A DNA stretch of 64,000 nucleotides, from positions 4,039,001-4,103,000 of the forward strand of contig NZ_CP121354.1 of assembly GCF_029674545.1 (NCBI RefSeq). The letters run 5' to 3'. The translations under genes and the position numbers were made by a program. Position 1 is the first letter of the stretch. The number at the start of each line of letters is the position of its first letter. The stretch is from Mesorhizobium sp. WSM4904. GTDB lineage: Bacteria; Pseudomonadota; Alphaproteobacteria; Rhizobiales; Rhizobiaceae. Shown here one piece after another: positions 48,110 to 56,896 of this stretch. The notes below the pieces were generated by a model. That model saw only the letters and a list, made by a program, of their open reading frames with translations, did not search any database and was not told the DNA's origin.

Positions 48110-48207
48110 GTCAGAGCGATGTGCGTCCTTCCGGACGCACATCGCTCTGACATTTGAGTTTTCGCATCGCGCTTTCCGGAAATCGTTCCGATTTGCGGGC
48201 CGATGCG
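48110..48207. repeat. Compound palindromic element with a perfect 19-base-pair stem
   Basis: GTCAGAGCGATGTGCGTCC and its exact complement are separated by TTCC (48110-48151). A linker with TTTGAGTTTT leads to a second hairpin closed by CGCATCG / CGATGCG (48163-48207), with TTTCCGGAAATCGTTCCGAT inside. The layout (hairpin, TTTGA linker, second hairpin) is like the murI element at 33238-33342. I recognise it as a type frequent in Mesorhizobium-like genomes. Confidence 0.8.
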
Positions 48208-48228
48208 TTGTTAACAAGGAAAGTTCCG

Positions 48229-49002
48229 ATGTCGCTCAAGTCCCGCCTGGCCGCCGACGAAACGCTGTTCACCGCATGGTCCGGCGTACCGGACGCGCTG
48301 ACGGTCGAAATCATTGCCAAGCAGGGCTTCGATGCCGTTACCCTCGACATGCAGCATGGCGGCCACCATGAGGATAGCGTGCTGCGCGGCCTAGTACCGG
48401 TGCTGGCCGCCAATAAGCCGGCGCTGGTGCGTATACCCGTCGGCCGGTTCGATATGGCGAGCCGCGCGCTCGATTTCGGCGCCGAGGCGGTCATCGCGCC
48501 GATGGTGAATTCCGTGGAGGACGCCAGGCAGTTCGCCGCCGCGATGAAATATCCGCCGACGGGCGAGCGTTCCTGGGGCCCGACCTATGCTTTCCCTCGC
48601 CATGGCAAGGGCGACCACGCCGAGTGGCTGCGCGACTCGAACCAGCGCACCATGGCCCTCGCCATGGTCGAGACGCGCGCGGCGTTCGAGGCGCTCGACG
48701 GCATCCTCGATACGCCCGGCATCGACGGCATCTTCGTCGGTCCGTCGGATTTCTCGATCGCCTGGTCGAACGGCACCACCGTCAATTCGACGCTGGAAAG
48801 CATGATGGAGACGGTCGCCTCGATCGCCGAGCGGACGCGCAAGGCCGGCAAGCATGCCGCGATCTACGTCATCGAGCCGGCCATTGCCGGCCGCGTGGTT
48901 TCGATGGGCTATCGGCTGCTCGCCATGGGCTCGGACCACACGCTGATTTCGCTTGGCGCCAAGACTTTGTTGAAGAGCATGCGGGATTCGATCGACGCCT
49001 GA
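48229..49002 (+). CDS. HpcH/HpaI family aldolase
   Basis: A 257-residue class II metal-dependent aldolase of the 2-keto-3-deoxy acid type. It has FDAVTLDMQHGGHHEDSV (the D-Q-H site), VRIPVGRFDMASRALDFGAE, GERSWGPTYAF, ALAMVETRAAFEALDGI for the metal Glu, and GIFVGPSDFSIAWSNG for the second metal Asp. Substrates are 2-oxo-hydroxy diacids from aromatic or sugar acid breakdown; the true one is unknown. AAGGAAAG precedes ATG 48229. Confidence 0.92.
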   Translation: MSLKSRLAADETLFTAWSGVPDALTVEIIAKQGFDAVTLDMQHGGHHEDSVLRGLVPVLAANKPALVRIPVGRFDMASRALDFGAEAVIAPMVNSVEDARQFAAAMKYPPTGERSWGPTYAFPRHGKGDHAEWLRDSNQRTMALAMVETRAAFEALDGILDTPGIDGIFVGPSDFSIAWSNGTTVNSTLESMMETVASIAERTRKAGKHAAIYVIEPAIAGRVVSMGYRLLAMGSDHTLISLGAKTLLKSMRDSIDA

Positions 49003-49015
49003 AAGGCGAGTAGAT

Positions 49016-49573
49016 CTAGGGTTCCTTCAGTTCCGTCAGGAACTTGGCGAAGGTCATCGAGCCTTCCGGCCAGGGGCCGAACCCGGCGTCGGCATTGAGA
49101 TGGCCGGCCTCGCCGGCGTCGATGAACAGCGATCCCCAGGCGGCGGCGATGTCCTCGGCGACCTCGAAGGCGCAGAAGGGATCGTTGCGGCTGGCGATAA
49201 CGATCGACGGAAAGGGCAGCGGATCGCGCGAATAGGGGCCGAAGGTCATCAGATGCCTCGGCCTGATCTCCGGATTGGCGACGTCGGGCGGCGCGACGAA
49301 GAAGGCGCCGGCGATCGGCTTCTGGAATTGCGGGACAGCCTGCACCGCGGCCGCCACACCCAGCGAATGCGCGACGATCACCACCGGCCGCTCGGCCTCG
49401 TTGACGGCATTGGCTACGTTTGCCGTCCAGTCTTCGCGCACCGGCTTCGACCACTCCGCCTGCTCGACCCGGCGCGCCGTCGACAGTTTCGACTGCCAGC
49501 GGGTCTGCCAGTGCTCGGGGCCGGAATTGGTGTAGCCCGGCACGATGAGAATATCTGCGTTCTTGACCTTCAT
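49016..49573 (-). CDS. RBBP9/YdeN-type alpha/beta hydrolase
   Basis: A 185-residue small serine hydrolase. The start LIVPGYTNSGPEHWQTRWQS, the nucleophile elbow VVIVAHSLGVAAAVQAVPQF, the acid near IASRNDPFCAFEVAED and the His in AGEAGHLNADAGFGPWPEG match the RBBP9 group. Its substrate is unknown. It runs convergent with the aldolase gene. Confidence 0.9.
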   Translation of the reverse strand: MKVKNADILIVPGYTNSGPEHWQTRWQSKLSTARRVEQAEWSKPVREDWTANVANAVNEAERPVVIVAHSLGVAAAVQAVPQFQKPIAGAFFVAPPDVANPEIRPRHLMTFGPYSRDPLPFPSIVIASRNDPFCAFEVAEDIAAAWGSLFIDAGEAGHLNADAGFGPWPEGSMTFAKFLTELKEP

Positions 49574-49766
49574 GGCGCGGATGTAGCGAGCGGCCTTGTC
49601 TCATGCAACCATGCCGGTGGTCACGTCACAATTGTGAACAACGTGTTCGATTCTTTCCGGCTTGTGTGAACGATCACAATGGACGATCTGAAAAGCGAAA
49701 ACAGGAACGACTAATAAAAGCTGGCGCGATTGCCTCTGCGAGGTTGGCGTCCGAACGGAGAGTTTG

Positions 49767-50579
49767 ATGAGCGAACTGCCTTTTGCCGCGACCACCCCGG
49801 TCAGCGTCTCGCGTGTCGGCCTGAAGGCGCGGGATGCCGAAAACCTTGCCGCCTATTACCGCGCGGTCGTCGGCCTGCAGGAGCTGAGCCGTGCTGACGG
49901 CGCGATCACGCTTGGCGCCGCGAACCGTCCGCTGCTGGTGCTGGAGCAGGATGCCTCGGCAAAACCCGACGATCCGCGCAGCGCCGGCCTTTTCCATACA
50001 GCCTTCCTGCTGCCGTCGCGCGCCGATCTCGGCCGCTGGATCAACCATGCCGCCGCCAGCCGGATCGGCATCGAGGGCGCGTCGGACCATCTGGTAAGCG
50101 AGGCACTTTACCTTACCGATCCCGAGGGCAACGGCATCGAGATCTACGCAGACCGCCGCCCGCAGGACTGGAAGTGGAACGGCGACAGAATAGCAATGGC
50201 GACCGAGCGGCTGAACCTGCCGGCGGTCGTGGCCAGCGTGCCGGCGGGCGATGCCGGCTGGCAGGGCGCCCCTGAAAACACCATCGTCGGCCATGTGCAT
50301 CTGCGCGTCGGCCGCCCGGAAGACGCCGAGGCCTGGTGGCATGACGAGTTCGGCTTCGATACGGTGGCCAGATATGGCGGCCAGGCAGTGTTCCTGTCTT
50401 CCGGCCACTACCACCACCACATCGGCGCCAATGCCTGGCACAGCGCCGGCGCCGGCCGCCGTGATCCGGCCCGTTCGGGCCTCGCTTGGGTGGAGATGCG
50501 CTCGGACAATGCGAAGACGGAGACGATGCGTGAGGATCCCTGGGGTACGGTGATCAGAACCGTGCCTGGGAGGGCTTGA
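49767..50579 (+). CDS. VOC family (glyoxalase/extradiol dioxygenase-like) protein
   Basis: A 270-residue protein made of two VOC modules. The first begins VSRVGLKARDAENLAAYYRA and ends with LTDPEGNGIEIYADRRPQD, supplying a His and Glu metal pair. The second has HVHLRVGRPEDAEAWWHDEF and a His-rich loop SSGHYHHHIGANAW typical of CatE-like catechol 2,3-dioxygenases. The start is ATG 49767, with GGAGAG before it. Confidence 0.88.
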   Translation: MSELPFAATTPVSVSRVGLKARDAENLAAYYRAVVGLQELSRADGAITLGAANRPLLVLEQDASAKPDDPRSAGLFHTAFLLPSRADLGRWINHAAASRIGIEGASDHLVSEALYLTDPEGNGIEIYADRRPQDWKWNGDRIAMATERLNLPAVVASVPAGDAGWQGAPENTIVGHVHLRVGRPEDAEAWWHDEFGFDTVARYGGQAVFLSSGHYHHHIGANAWHSAGAGRRDPARSGLAWVEMRSDNAKTETMREDPWGTVIRTVPGRA

Positions 50580-50593
50580 AGCCGGACTTTGCG

Positions 50594-50798
50594 CCAAGCT
50601 GGAGCACCCCTCATCCGACCGAGCTTCGCTCGGCCACCTTCTCCCACAAGGGGAGAAGGGAAGGCCGCGTCAGCGCCGCCGCCAATCGCGGATGTTGGTG
50701 ATTATCCGAGATGTAGGCGCCAGATTCCCCTTCTCCCCTTGTGGGAGAAGGTGGCTTGTCGCGAAGCGACAAGACGGATGAGGGGTGTTCCAGCTTGG
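50594..50798. repeat. Two inverted copies of a dispersed repeat between convergent genes
   Basis: Copy one (50594-50662) begins CCAAGCTGGAGCACCCCTCA and ends ACAAGGGGAGAAGGGAA; copy two (50725-50798) is its reverse, ending GGATGAGGGGTGTTCCAGCT. The copies differ in the central palindrome: CGAGCTTCGCTCG in one and TGTCGCGAAGCGACA in the other. They flank about 62 bases and can pair into a large cross shape. The element is shared with 16837-16898. It fills the 242-base gap between the VOC gene and purB. Confidence 0.82.
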
Positions 50799-50821
50799 CT
50801 CCAGGGCGCCTTTGTTCGGCC

Positions 50822-52129
50822 TCAAGCTTTTCCAAACACCCGCTTGAAGATCGTGTCGACGTGCTTGGTGTGGTAGCCGAGGTCGAATTTTTCGCGAATC
50901 TCGGCTTCCGGCAAGGCTGCGGTCACATCCTTGTCGGCAAGCAGTTCTTCAAGGAAATCAGCGCCTTGTTCCCATACCTTCATGGCATTGCGCTGCACCA
51001 GCCGGTAGGCGTCCTCGCGTGACACGCCGGCCTGCGTCAGCGCCAGCAGCACGCGCTGCGAATGCACCAGGCCGCGGAACTTGTTGAGGTTCTTCAGCAT
51101 GTTCTCAGGGTAGACCAGCAGCTTGTCGACGACGCCGGTGAGCCGCGCCAGCGCGAAGTCGAGCGTCACCGTCGCGTCCGGCCCGATCATGCGCTCGACC
51201 GAGGAGTGCGAAATGTCGCGCTCATGCCAGAGCGCCACATCCTCCATGGCCGGCATGGCGTAGGAGCGCACCATGCGGGCAAGGCCGGTGAGGTTCTCGG
51301 TCAGCACCGGGTTGCGCTTGTGCGGCATTGCCGACGAGCCCTTCTGCCCCGGCGAGAAATATTCCTCTGCTTCCAGGACTTCGGTGCGCTGCAAATGACG
51401 AATCTCGACGGCCAGCCGCTCGACCGACGAGGCGATCACGCCGAGGGTGGCGAAGAACATGGCATGGCGGTCGCGCGGGATCACCTGTGTCGACACCGGC
51501 TCCGGCTTCAGGCCGAGCTTCTTCGCCACATGCTCTTCGACATAAGGATCGATGTTGGCGAAGGTGCCGACCGCGCCCGAGATAGCGCAGGTGGCGATGT
51601 CTTCGCGCGCGTGCAGCAGCCGCTCGCGGCAGCGCGAGAATTCGGCATAGGCCAGCGCCAGCTTGACGCCGAAGGTGGTCGGCTCGGCATGAATGCCGTG
51701 GCTGCGGCCGATGGTGACGGTGTCCTTATGCTCGAAAGCGCGGCGCTTCAGCGCCGCGAGCAGGGCGTCGATGTCGGCAAGCAGGATGTCGCTGGCGCGC
51801 GTCAATTGCACCGCAAGGCAGGTGTCGAGAACGTCCGACGAGGTCATGCCCTGGTGGATGAAGCGGGCATCCGGGCCGACGAACTCGGCGAGATGAGTGA
51901 GGAAAGCAATCACGTCATGCTTGGTGACGCGCTCGATCTCGTCGATCTTGTCGACGTCGAATTTCGCGGCGCCGCCTTTCTCCCAGATGGTCTTGGCCGC
52001 CTCCTTCGGGATGACGCCGAGTTCGGCCAGCGCGTCGCAGGCATGCGCCTCGATCTCGAACCAGATGCGGAACCGGGTTTCGGGCGACCAGATGGCGACC
52101 ATTTCCGGCCGGGAATAGCGAGGGATCAT
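50822..52129 (-). CDS. purB: Adenylosuccinate lyase
   Basis: A 435-residue enzyme acting twice in purine synthesis, on SAICAR and on adenylosuccinate. Signatures: [60 protein letters not shown] with the catalytic His, and the flexible signature loop [23 protein letters not shown] 52129 fits family starts; the frame upstream is not conserved. It lies upstream of purC in the same direction but separated by other genes. Confidence 0.97.
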   Translation of the reverse strand: MIPRYSRPEMVAIWSPETRFRIWFEIEAHACDALAELGVIPKEAAKTIWEKGGAAKFDVDKIDEIERVTKHDVIAFLTHLAEFVGPDARFIHQGMTSSDVLDTCLAVQLTRASDILLADIDALLAALKRRAFEHKDTVTIGRSHGIHAEPTTFGVKLALAYAEFSRCRERLLHAREDIATCAISGAVGTFANIDPYVEEHVAKKLGLKPEPVSTQVIPRDRHAMFFATLGVIASSVERLAVEIRHLQRTEVLEAEEYFSPGQKGSSAMPHKRNPVLTENLTGLARMVRSYAMPAMEDVALWHERDISHSSVERMIGPDATVTLDFALARLTGVVDKLLVYPENMLKNLNKFRGLVHSQRVLLALTQAGVSREDAYRLVQRNAMKVWEQGADFLEELLADKDVTAALPEAEIREKFDLGYHTKHVDTIFKRVFGKA

Positions 52130-52189
52130 CGTTTCAGAGTCCTGCTGGGAAAAGCTTCGGCCGCGTCCTAACAGAGGCCGGCCCAATGC

Positions 52190-52840
52190 TCAACGCCGCT
52201 GCCGCGCAAACCAGACAGTGGCGGCGGCAAGTGCCGCGAAGCCGAGCGGAAAATAGAGCCGCACACCCAGGACGACGAACTGGTAGAGCGCCGTCAGCAC
52301 GGTGAAGGCGAATTCGAATGCCCAGGTGAGCGTGAAGGCCGGCGCGTGCCACTCGGCGTAATAGGAACGGTATTGCAGCGCGAACAGGCCGCCGGTGAAG
52401 GCGAGCGTGGCGCTGAGCAAGCACACGAAAGCGGCGGCGGGCGCGGTTTCCCAGTGGCGGCCACGCGACACCAATCTGGCGAACGTCAGCCCGACCGGAA
52501 AGGCAAGCGCGCCGCCCATGAAATACAAAAGCACGACGAAGCGGACGCTGTCCGATGTCTCCCATTCGTAGAGCCGGAGGTTGAGGAACGCGCTGGCACC
52601 CATCGCCATACCCCAGAGCAAGGCGCCAATGACCGCCGCGCCTGTCGAGGGCAGGGCATCGCGCAGGCGGTTTCCCAGGCGCAGGCGCAAGGAGGTCGGC
52701 TGCAGCGGCGTCACGGGCAGCGGACCACGTCGCACGGCGAATAGCCGTTCGGATAGCGCGTCATTGGCGATAGGGTCCGTGTCATCGGCCTCATGCCTAT
52801 CACGCCATGGTGAATGAGACGTGCTGCTCGATGCATCCAA
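52190..52840 (-). CDS. Hypothetical four-span membrane protein
   Basis: A 216-residue protein with a polar N-terminal 60 residues and four spans at about 66-90, 100-122, 136-158 and 175-212. No family was recognised. The start ATG 52840 is the first; later starts would shorten only the polar part. It lies 60 bases before purB in the same direction and may share its promoter. Confidence 0.55.
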   Translation of the reverse strand: MDASSSTSHSPWRDRHEADDTDPIANDALSERLFAVRRGPLPVTPLQPTSLRLRLGNRLRDALPSTGAAVIGALLWGMAMGASAFLNLRLYEWETSDSVRFVVLLYFMGGALAFPVGLTFARLVSRGRHWETAPAAAFVCLLSATLAFTGGLFALQYRSYYAEWHAPAFTLTWAFEFAFTVLTALYQFVVLGVRLYFPLGFAALAAATVWFARQRR

Positions 52841-52911
52841 TCCGGCGTTCGTTTGTTATTGTGGACCGTCCCAGCGTAGGACGCGCGGCCACCACCCAAC
52901 GGAGGACCAGC

Positions 52912-53169
52912 ATGACCACCGACACCAGCAAGATACGCGAGCATATGGAAGTGATCGGCGCCGATGGCGTGCATATCGGCACCGTCGACAAGGTCGACGG
53001 TCAGCGCATCAAGCTGACCAGGGCCGACAGCGGCATGGGCATGCATAAGGGCCATCACCACTACATTCCGCTCAGCCTCGTCGCGGAGATCGACGAGAAA
53101 AAGGTCTGGCTGTCGGCGAATTCCGATGTCGCGGTGACCTTCGAGGAAGAGAAGTCCGACCCGACCTGA
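52912..53169 (+). CDS. DUF2171 protein
   Basis: An 85-residue protein: IREHMEVIGADGVHIGTVDK, VDGQRIKLTRADSG, HHHYIPLSLVAEIDEKKVWL. This is DUF2171, a PRC-barrel-like beta fold whose role is unknown. The start MTTDTSKIREHME follows a GGAGGACC ribosome site. The open frame further up is not conserved. Confidence 0.88.
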   Translation: MTTDTSKIREHMEVIGADGVHIGTVDKVDGQRIKLTRADSGMGMHKGHHHYIPLSLVAEIDEKKVWLSANSDVAVTFEEEKSDPT

Positions 53170-53178
53170 CCGGAAAAC

Positions 53179-54189
53179 TCAGCGCGACGACCAGACGGGG
53201 AACAAATCGTCCTCTGCGGGCGTCGCCGCATGGACGCCGCGGCTGATGGCGCGCGCCATGGTCGCGCCGGCGGCGGCGTAAAGATCGATTGCCGCGTCGG
53301 CGCCGAGTTCGATGCCGCTCCTGCCGGTCGCCAGCGCGAAGACGAGGTCGCCGTCGGCCGGCGTGTGCGTCGGCCAGATGGCCCGTGCGAAGCCGTCATG
53401 CGCCGAAATCGCCAGTCGTTTGGCGGCGGCCTTGGTCAGAACCGCGTCGGTGGCGATGACGGCTATCGTCGTGTTTCCGTCTTGCGCTCCGATCTGCCGG
53501 TCGCGGTATTTCAGCAAGATTTTCCTTGCATCTCCCGGCATCGGATCGGGATAGCCCAGGCCGCCAAATTCGTCGCCGATCTCGAACGGCGCTGCCCAGA
53601 AGTGACGGCTGCGGCCGACCGTCACCGAACCGGTCGGGTTGACGGCGGCGAGCGCGCCGATGGTGACGCCGCTGTCGAGCACCGTCGAGGCGGAGCCCAG
53701 CCCGCCCTTCAGCCCGGAGGTGAGCGCGCCGGTGCCGGCACCGACCGTGCCGATCGGAAAGTCGGCCGTTGCCGCCTGCGCAGCCTCATAGCCGAGCTCG
53801 CGATAAAGCGGATAGCGGCCCCAGTCCTTGTCGCCGCCATTGGGCAGGTCGAAGAGGATCGCCGCCGGCACGATCGGCACGCGGAAGCCACCGACCTCGA
53901 CACCGATGTTCTTCTCCCGCAGCGCCGCCTGCACGCCGGAAGCAGCATCAAGGCCAAAGGCCGAGCCACCGGACAGCACGACGGCATGGATCGCGGCGAT
54001 GGAGTTTTGCGGTTCGAGCAGGTCGGTTTCACGCGTGCCCGGCGCGCCGCCCAGCACCTGGACGCCGGCCACCGCAGGCTCCTCGCACAGCACCACCGTG
54101 ACCCCGGATTTGAGCCTGGCGTCGGCGGCATTGCCGACTCTCAGGCCGGCGACGTCGGTGATCAGATTACGCGGCCCGGTGCGGAACAT
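53179..54189 (-). CDS. P1-family (DmpA-like) peptidase
   Basis: A 336-residue self-cleaving N-terminal nucleophile hydrolase. The N-terminal part has NLITDVAGLRVGNAADARLK and AVVLSGGSAFGLDAASGVQA; the cleavage region is near TIGALAAVNPTGSV, and the later DGNTTIAVIATDAVLTKAAA is typical of the S58/DmpA group, where the nucleophile is Ser or Thr in NTTI. Members cut D-amino acid or beta-amino acid peptides. ATG 54189 overlaps the stop of the next gene upstream (TGATG). Confidence 0.9.
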   Translation of the reverse strand: MFRTGPRNLITDVAGLRVGNAADARLKSGVTVVLCEEPAVAGVQVLGGAPGTRETDLLEPQNSIAAIHAVVLSGGSAFGLDAASGVQAALREKNIGVEVGGFRVPIVPAAILFDLPNGGDKDWGRYPLYRELGYEAAQAATADFPIGTVGAGTGALTSGLKGGLGSASTVLDSGVTIGALAAVNPTGSVTVGRSRHFWAAPFEIGDEFGGLGYPDPMPGDARKILLKYRDRQIGAQDGNTTIAVIATDAVLTKAAAKRLAISAHDGFARAIWPTHTPADGDLVFALATGRSGIELGADAAIDLYAAAGATMARAISRGVHAATPAEDDLFPVWSSR

Positions 54190-55259
54190 CACTTTTCCTC
54201 CAGCGGCACGAAATGCGTGCCGTCGAAGCGGAAGGCGCGGAAGGGGTTTCGGCTGAGGTCGCCTTTTTCGTCGAAGCGGATGGTGCCGATCGCAGTCGCG
54301 AAGTCATGCCCGGTCAGCGCCTCGGCGAGCGGTTTGCCGGAGCTTTCCGCATCGGCTGCCGTCGCCTTCGCGACCTGCACCGCGGCATAGGCCGGCAAGG
54401 TATAGCCGTCCGTCACGATCTTCCTTTCGCCAAATGCCTGCACGACCTTGGGGTCCGCGGCTTCCGCCCATTCCGGCAATGCGATCATCAGCGTGCCTAC
54501 CGCATAAGGAACATCGCCGGGCGGCGTGCGCAGCGTTTCGCCGCCGGCGAAGGTGATGCCGGCATTGAGCTGCGCGGCGTCGCGCCCCATGATGGCGATG
54601 TCGTCGCCGTCACCGCCGGCGAATACCTTGGTCGCGCCCGCCTTCTTCAACCGGCCGACAAGCCCGATCTGGTTGTCGAGCTGCGGCCGGAACGTGTCGA
54701 CGAAGACCGGCTTGAGCGCCGCCTGCTCGGCGGCCGCGCGAAAAGTCTCGGCGATCTCGCGACCATAAATGGTGCCGTCATCGACAATGGCGAACAATTC
54801 GTTCTGCCAAAGGCGGGTGAGGATCGCGGCCACCGCATTGCGTTCGTCGTCGCCGCGCGGCCCGAGCCGGTAGACCGGCCAGCCGGTCTTGGCACGCCTG
54901 TCGGTCAAGCTCTCGGTGCGCACGCCGACAGTGATGACCGGAATATTGGCGTCCTTCAGGATCGGCAGCGCTGCCTCGATCGCCTCGGTGCAGAGAAAAC
55001 CCACCACGATATTGACCTTGGCGTCCACGAACTGCCTGGCGGCCGCGGCCCCGCCGTCGGCGGTGCAGGCATCGTCCGCCGTCTTGAGCGTGAGGCCATT
55101 CGCTTCCGCCGCCTGTTGGGCGCCATTCTCGATCTGCTGGCCGAGGATCGCCGATGGACCGGAGAGCGGCGCGGCGACGCCGACCAGGACATCGGCGTCG
55201 GCGCTCGCGGCCAGCGACAGCCAGAACAGCGCGGCTAATGTTGTCGTGATATGGCGCAT
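54189..55259 (-). CDS. Branched-chain amino acid-type ABC substrate-binding protein
   Basis: A 356-residue periplasmic binding protein of the Leu/Ile/Val (PBP type 1) fold. The signal peptide spans residues 1-22 (cleavage near ADA). The core has VGVAAPLSGPSAILGQQIEN, VNIVVGFLCTEAIEAALPIL, IVDDGTIYGREIAETFRAAA and VTDGYTLPAYAAVQVAKATA. ATG 55259 is used, after GGGGGA; 55280 is an alternative. No permease or ATPase genes are next to it, so it is an orphan, coupled instead to a peptidase gene. Confidence 0.9.
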   Translation of the reverse strand: MRHITTTLAALFWLSLAASADADVLVGVAAPLSGPSAILGQQIENGAQQAAEANGLTLKTADDACTADGGAAAARQFVDAKVNIVVGFLCTEAIEAALPILKDANIPVITVGVRTESLTDRRAKTGWPVYRLGPRGDDERNAVAAILTRLWQNELFAIVDDGTIYGREIAETFRAAAEQAALKPVFVDTFRPQLDNQIGLVGRLKKAGATKVFAGGDGDDIAIMGRDAAQLNAGITFAGGETLRTPPGDVPYAVGTLMIALPEWAEAADPKVVQAFGERKIVTDGYTLPAYAAVQVAKATAADAESSGKPLAEALTGHDFATAIGTIRFDEKGDLSRNPFRAFRFDGTHFVPLEEK

Positions 55260-55426
55260 TCGGGCGAAGAGGTCCCCCATGCCGGAGTTGCAATCCGGCA
55301 CTATTCCAGCAAAGACCTAAAGGCTGGCTAATCCTGGCGCAACACGCGAATTTCAGGATTGCGGTCAAGCACTTCGCTTGTGGCATGCAATATGTAGCCA
55401 TATATAACGGGCTGGTTTTCTGACAG

Positions 55427-55933
55427 GTGAATCATCAGGTGCTGAAGATCAACGATATCGGGCCGCAACACTATCGCGATGCAATGGCGCATTTTGCCGG
55501 CCATGTGCATGTGGTGACCACCGATGGCCCCGCCGGCAAAAGAGGTGCCACGGTGATCGCCGCCTGCTCGGTTTCGGACACGCCGCCGACCGTGCTTGTC
55601 TGCCTCAATCGTGAAAATCCGAAGAACGAAGCCTTCATCAAGAACGGCAACTTTGCGCTGAATACGCTCGCCTCGGACCAGGAGGCGCTTTCGGCAGGCT
55701 TTTCCGGCATGACCGGCCTGCCGTCGGAAGAGCGCTTCGCGCTCGGCGAATGGGACGTGATCTCGACCGGCGCCCCCACGCTGAAAGGCGCGCTCGCCGT
55801 CTTCGATTGTCAGATCATCGATGCCAAGGATCTCGCCACCCATCGTGTGCTTTTTGGCAAGGTGACAGGTCTGCGTATCGGCGATAATTTGCGGCCGCTA
55901 ATCTACCATAACCGCGGCTACCACGTTCTGTGA
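55427..55933 (+). CDS. Flavin reductase family protein
   Basis: A 168-residue FMN/FAD-binding protein of the HpaC/RutF type: YRDAMAHFAGHVHVVTTDGP, GATVIAACSVSDTPPTVLVC, FIKNGNFALNTLASDQEAL and FALGEWDVISTGAPTLKGAL. It would reduce flavin with NAD(P)H for a partner monooxygenase, which is not near. It starts at a GTG (55427). The cox-type cluster begins 28 bases after it in the same direction. Confidence 0.9.
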   Translation: MNHQVLKINDIGPQHYRDAMAHFAGHVHVVTTDGPAGKRGATVIAACSVSDTPPTVLVCLNRENPKNEAFIKNGNFALNTLASDQEALSAGFSGMTGLPSEERFALGEWDVISTGAPTLKGALAVFDCQIIDAKDLATHRVLFGKVTGLRIGDNLRPLIYHNRGYHVL

Positions 55934-55961
55934 AACTGGCGAGCGGATCCACGGAGACAAG

Positions 55962-56891
55962 ATGACAGGGCCTGCGCCGCGCCCCGCGCCGAAGTCGATC
56001 GACGAGACGCTCGATCTCCTGACCGGCGCGGACTATGTCGCGGATCGCTCGCTGGCAACCGTGCTGTTCCTGTCGCTGCGCATGAAGCGGCCGCTGTTCC
56101 TCGAAGGCGAGGCGGGCGTCGGCAAGACCGAGATCGCCAAGGTGCTGGCCGATGCGCTCGGCCGCCGGCTGATCCGCCTGCAATGTTATGAAGGGCTCGA
56201 CGTATCCTCCGCCGTCTACGAGTGGAACTACGCCGCGCAGATGATCGAGATCCGCATGGAGGAGGCGGCCGGCAAGGTCGTGCGCTCCGACATGGAGCGC
56301 AGCGTCTTTTCCGAAAAATACCTGATCCGCCGCCCCGTGCTCGATGCGCTGACCGGCAAGGCGGGCGCGGCGCCGGTCTTCCTCATCGACGAGCTCGATC
56401 GCACCGACGAGGCGTTCGAGGCCTTCCTGCTCGAGATCCTGTCGGATTTCCAGGTGACGGTTCCGGAACTCGGCACGATCAAGGCCGAAGAGCCGCCGAT
56501 CGTCATCATCACCACCAACCGTACGCGTGAGATCCACGACGCGCTGAAGCGGCGCTGCCTCTATCACTGGGTCGATTATCCGAACGCCGAGCGCGAGCTG
56601 GAAATCGTGCGCCGCAAGGTGCCGCAGGCCAACCGCCGGCTGTCGGCCGAGGTCGTCTCCTTCATCCAGAAGCTGCGCCAGATCGAGCTGTTCAAGGCGC
56701 CCGGCGTTGCTGAAACCATCGACTGGGCCGGCGCGCTCACCGAACTCGACAGGATCGCGCTCGATCCGGAGACGGTGTCCGACACGATCGGCGTGCTTCT
56801 AAAGTACCAGGACGACATTGCCCGCATCGAACAGGGCGAAGGCCGGCGTATCCTCAATGAGGTTAAGGCCGAGCTTTCGGCCGCGGAGTAG
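55962..56891 (+). CDS. MoxR-type AAA ATPase (CoxD-like)
   Basis: A 309-residue AAA+ ATPase. Walker A is LFLEGEAGVGKTEIAKVLA, Walker B is APVFLIDELDRTDEAFEAFL, sensor 1 is in PPIVIITTNRTREIHDAL and the Arg region in RCLYHWVDYPNAERE. CoxD-type ATPases act with a VWA protein to insert or mature the sulfurated metal centre of CO dehydrogenase-like enzymes. The VWA protein gene follows five bases later. Confidence 0.93.
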   Translation: MTGPAPRPAPKSIDETLDLLTGADYVADRSLATVLFLSLRMKRPLFLEGEAGVGKTEIAKVLADALGRRLIRLQCYEGLDVSSAVYEWNYAAQMIEIRMEEAAGKVVRSDMERSVFSEKYLIRRPVLDALTGKAGAAPVFLIDELDRTDEAFEAFLLEILSDFQVTVPELGTIKAEEPPIVIITTNRTREIHDALKRRCLYHWVDYPNAERELEIVRRKVPQANRRLSAEVVSFIQKLRQIELFKAPGVAETIDWAGALTELDRIALDPETVSDTIGVLLKYQDDIARIEQGEGRRILNEVKAELSAAE

Positions 56892-56896
56892 GCGCC

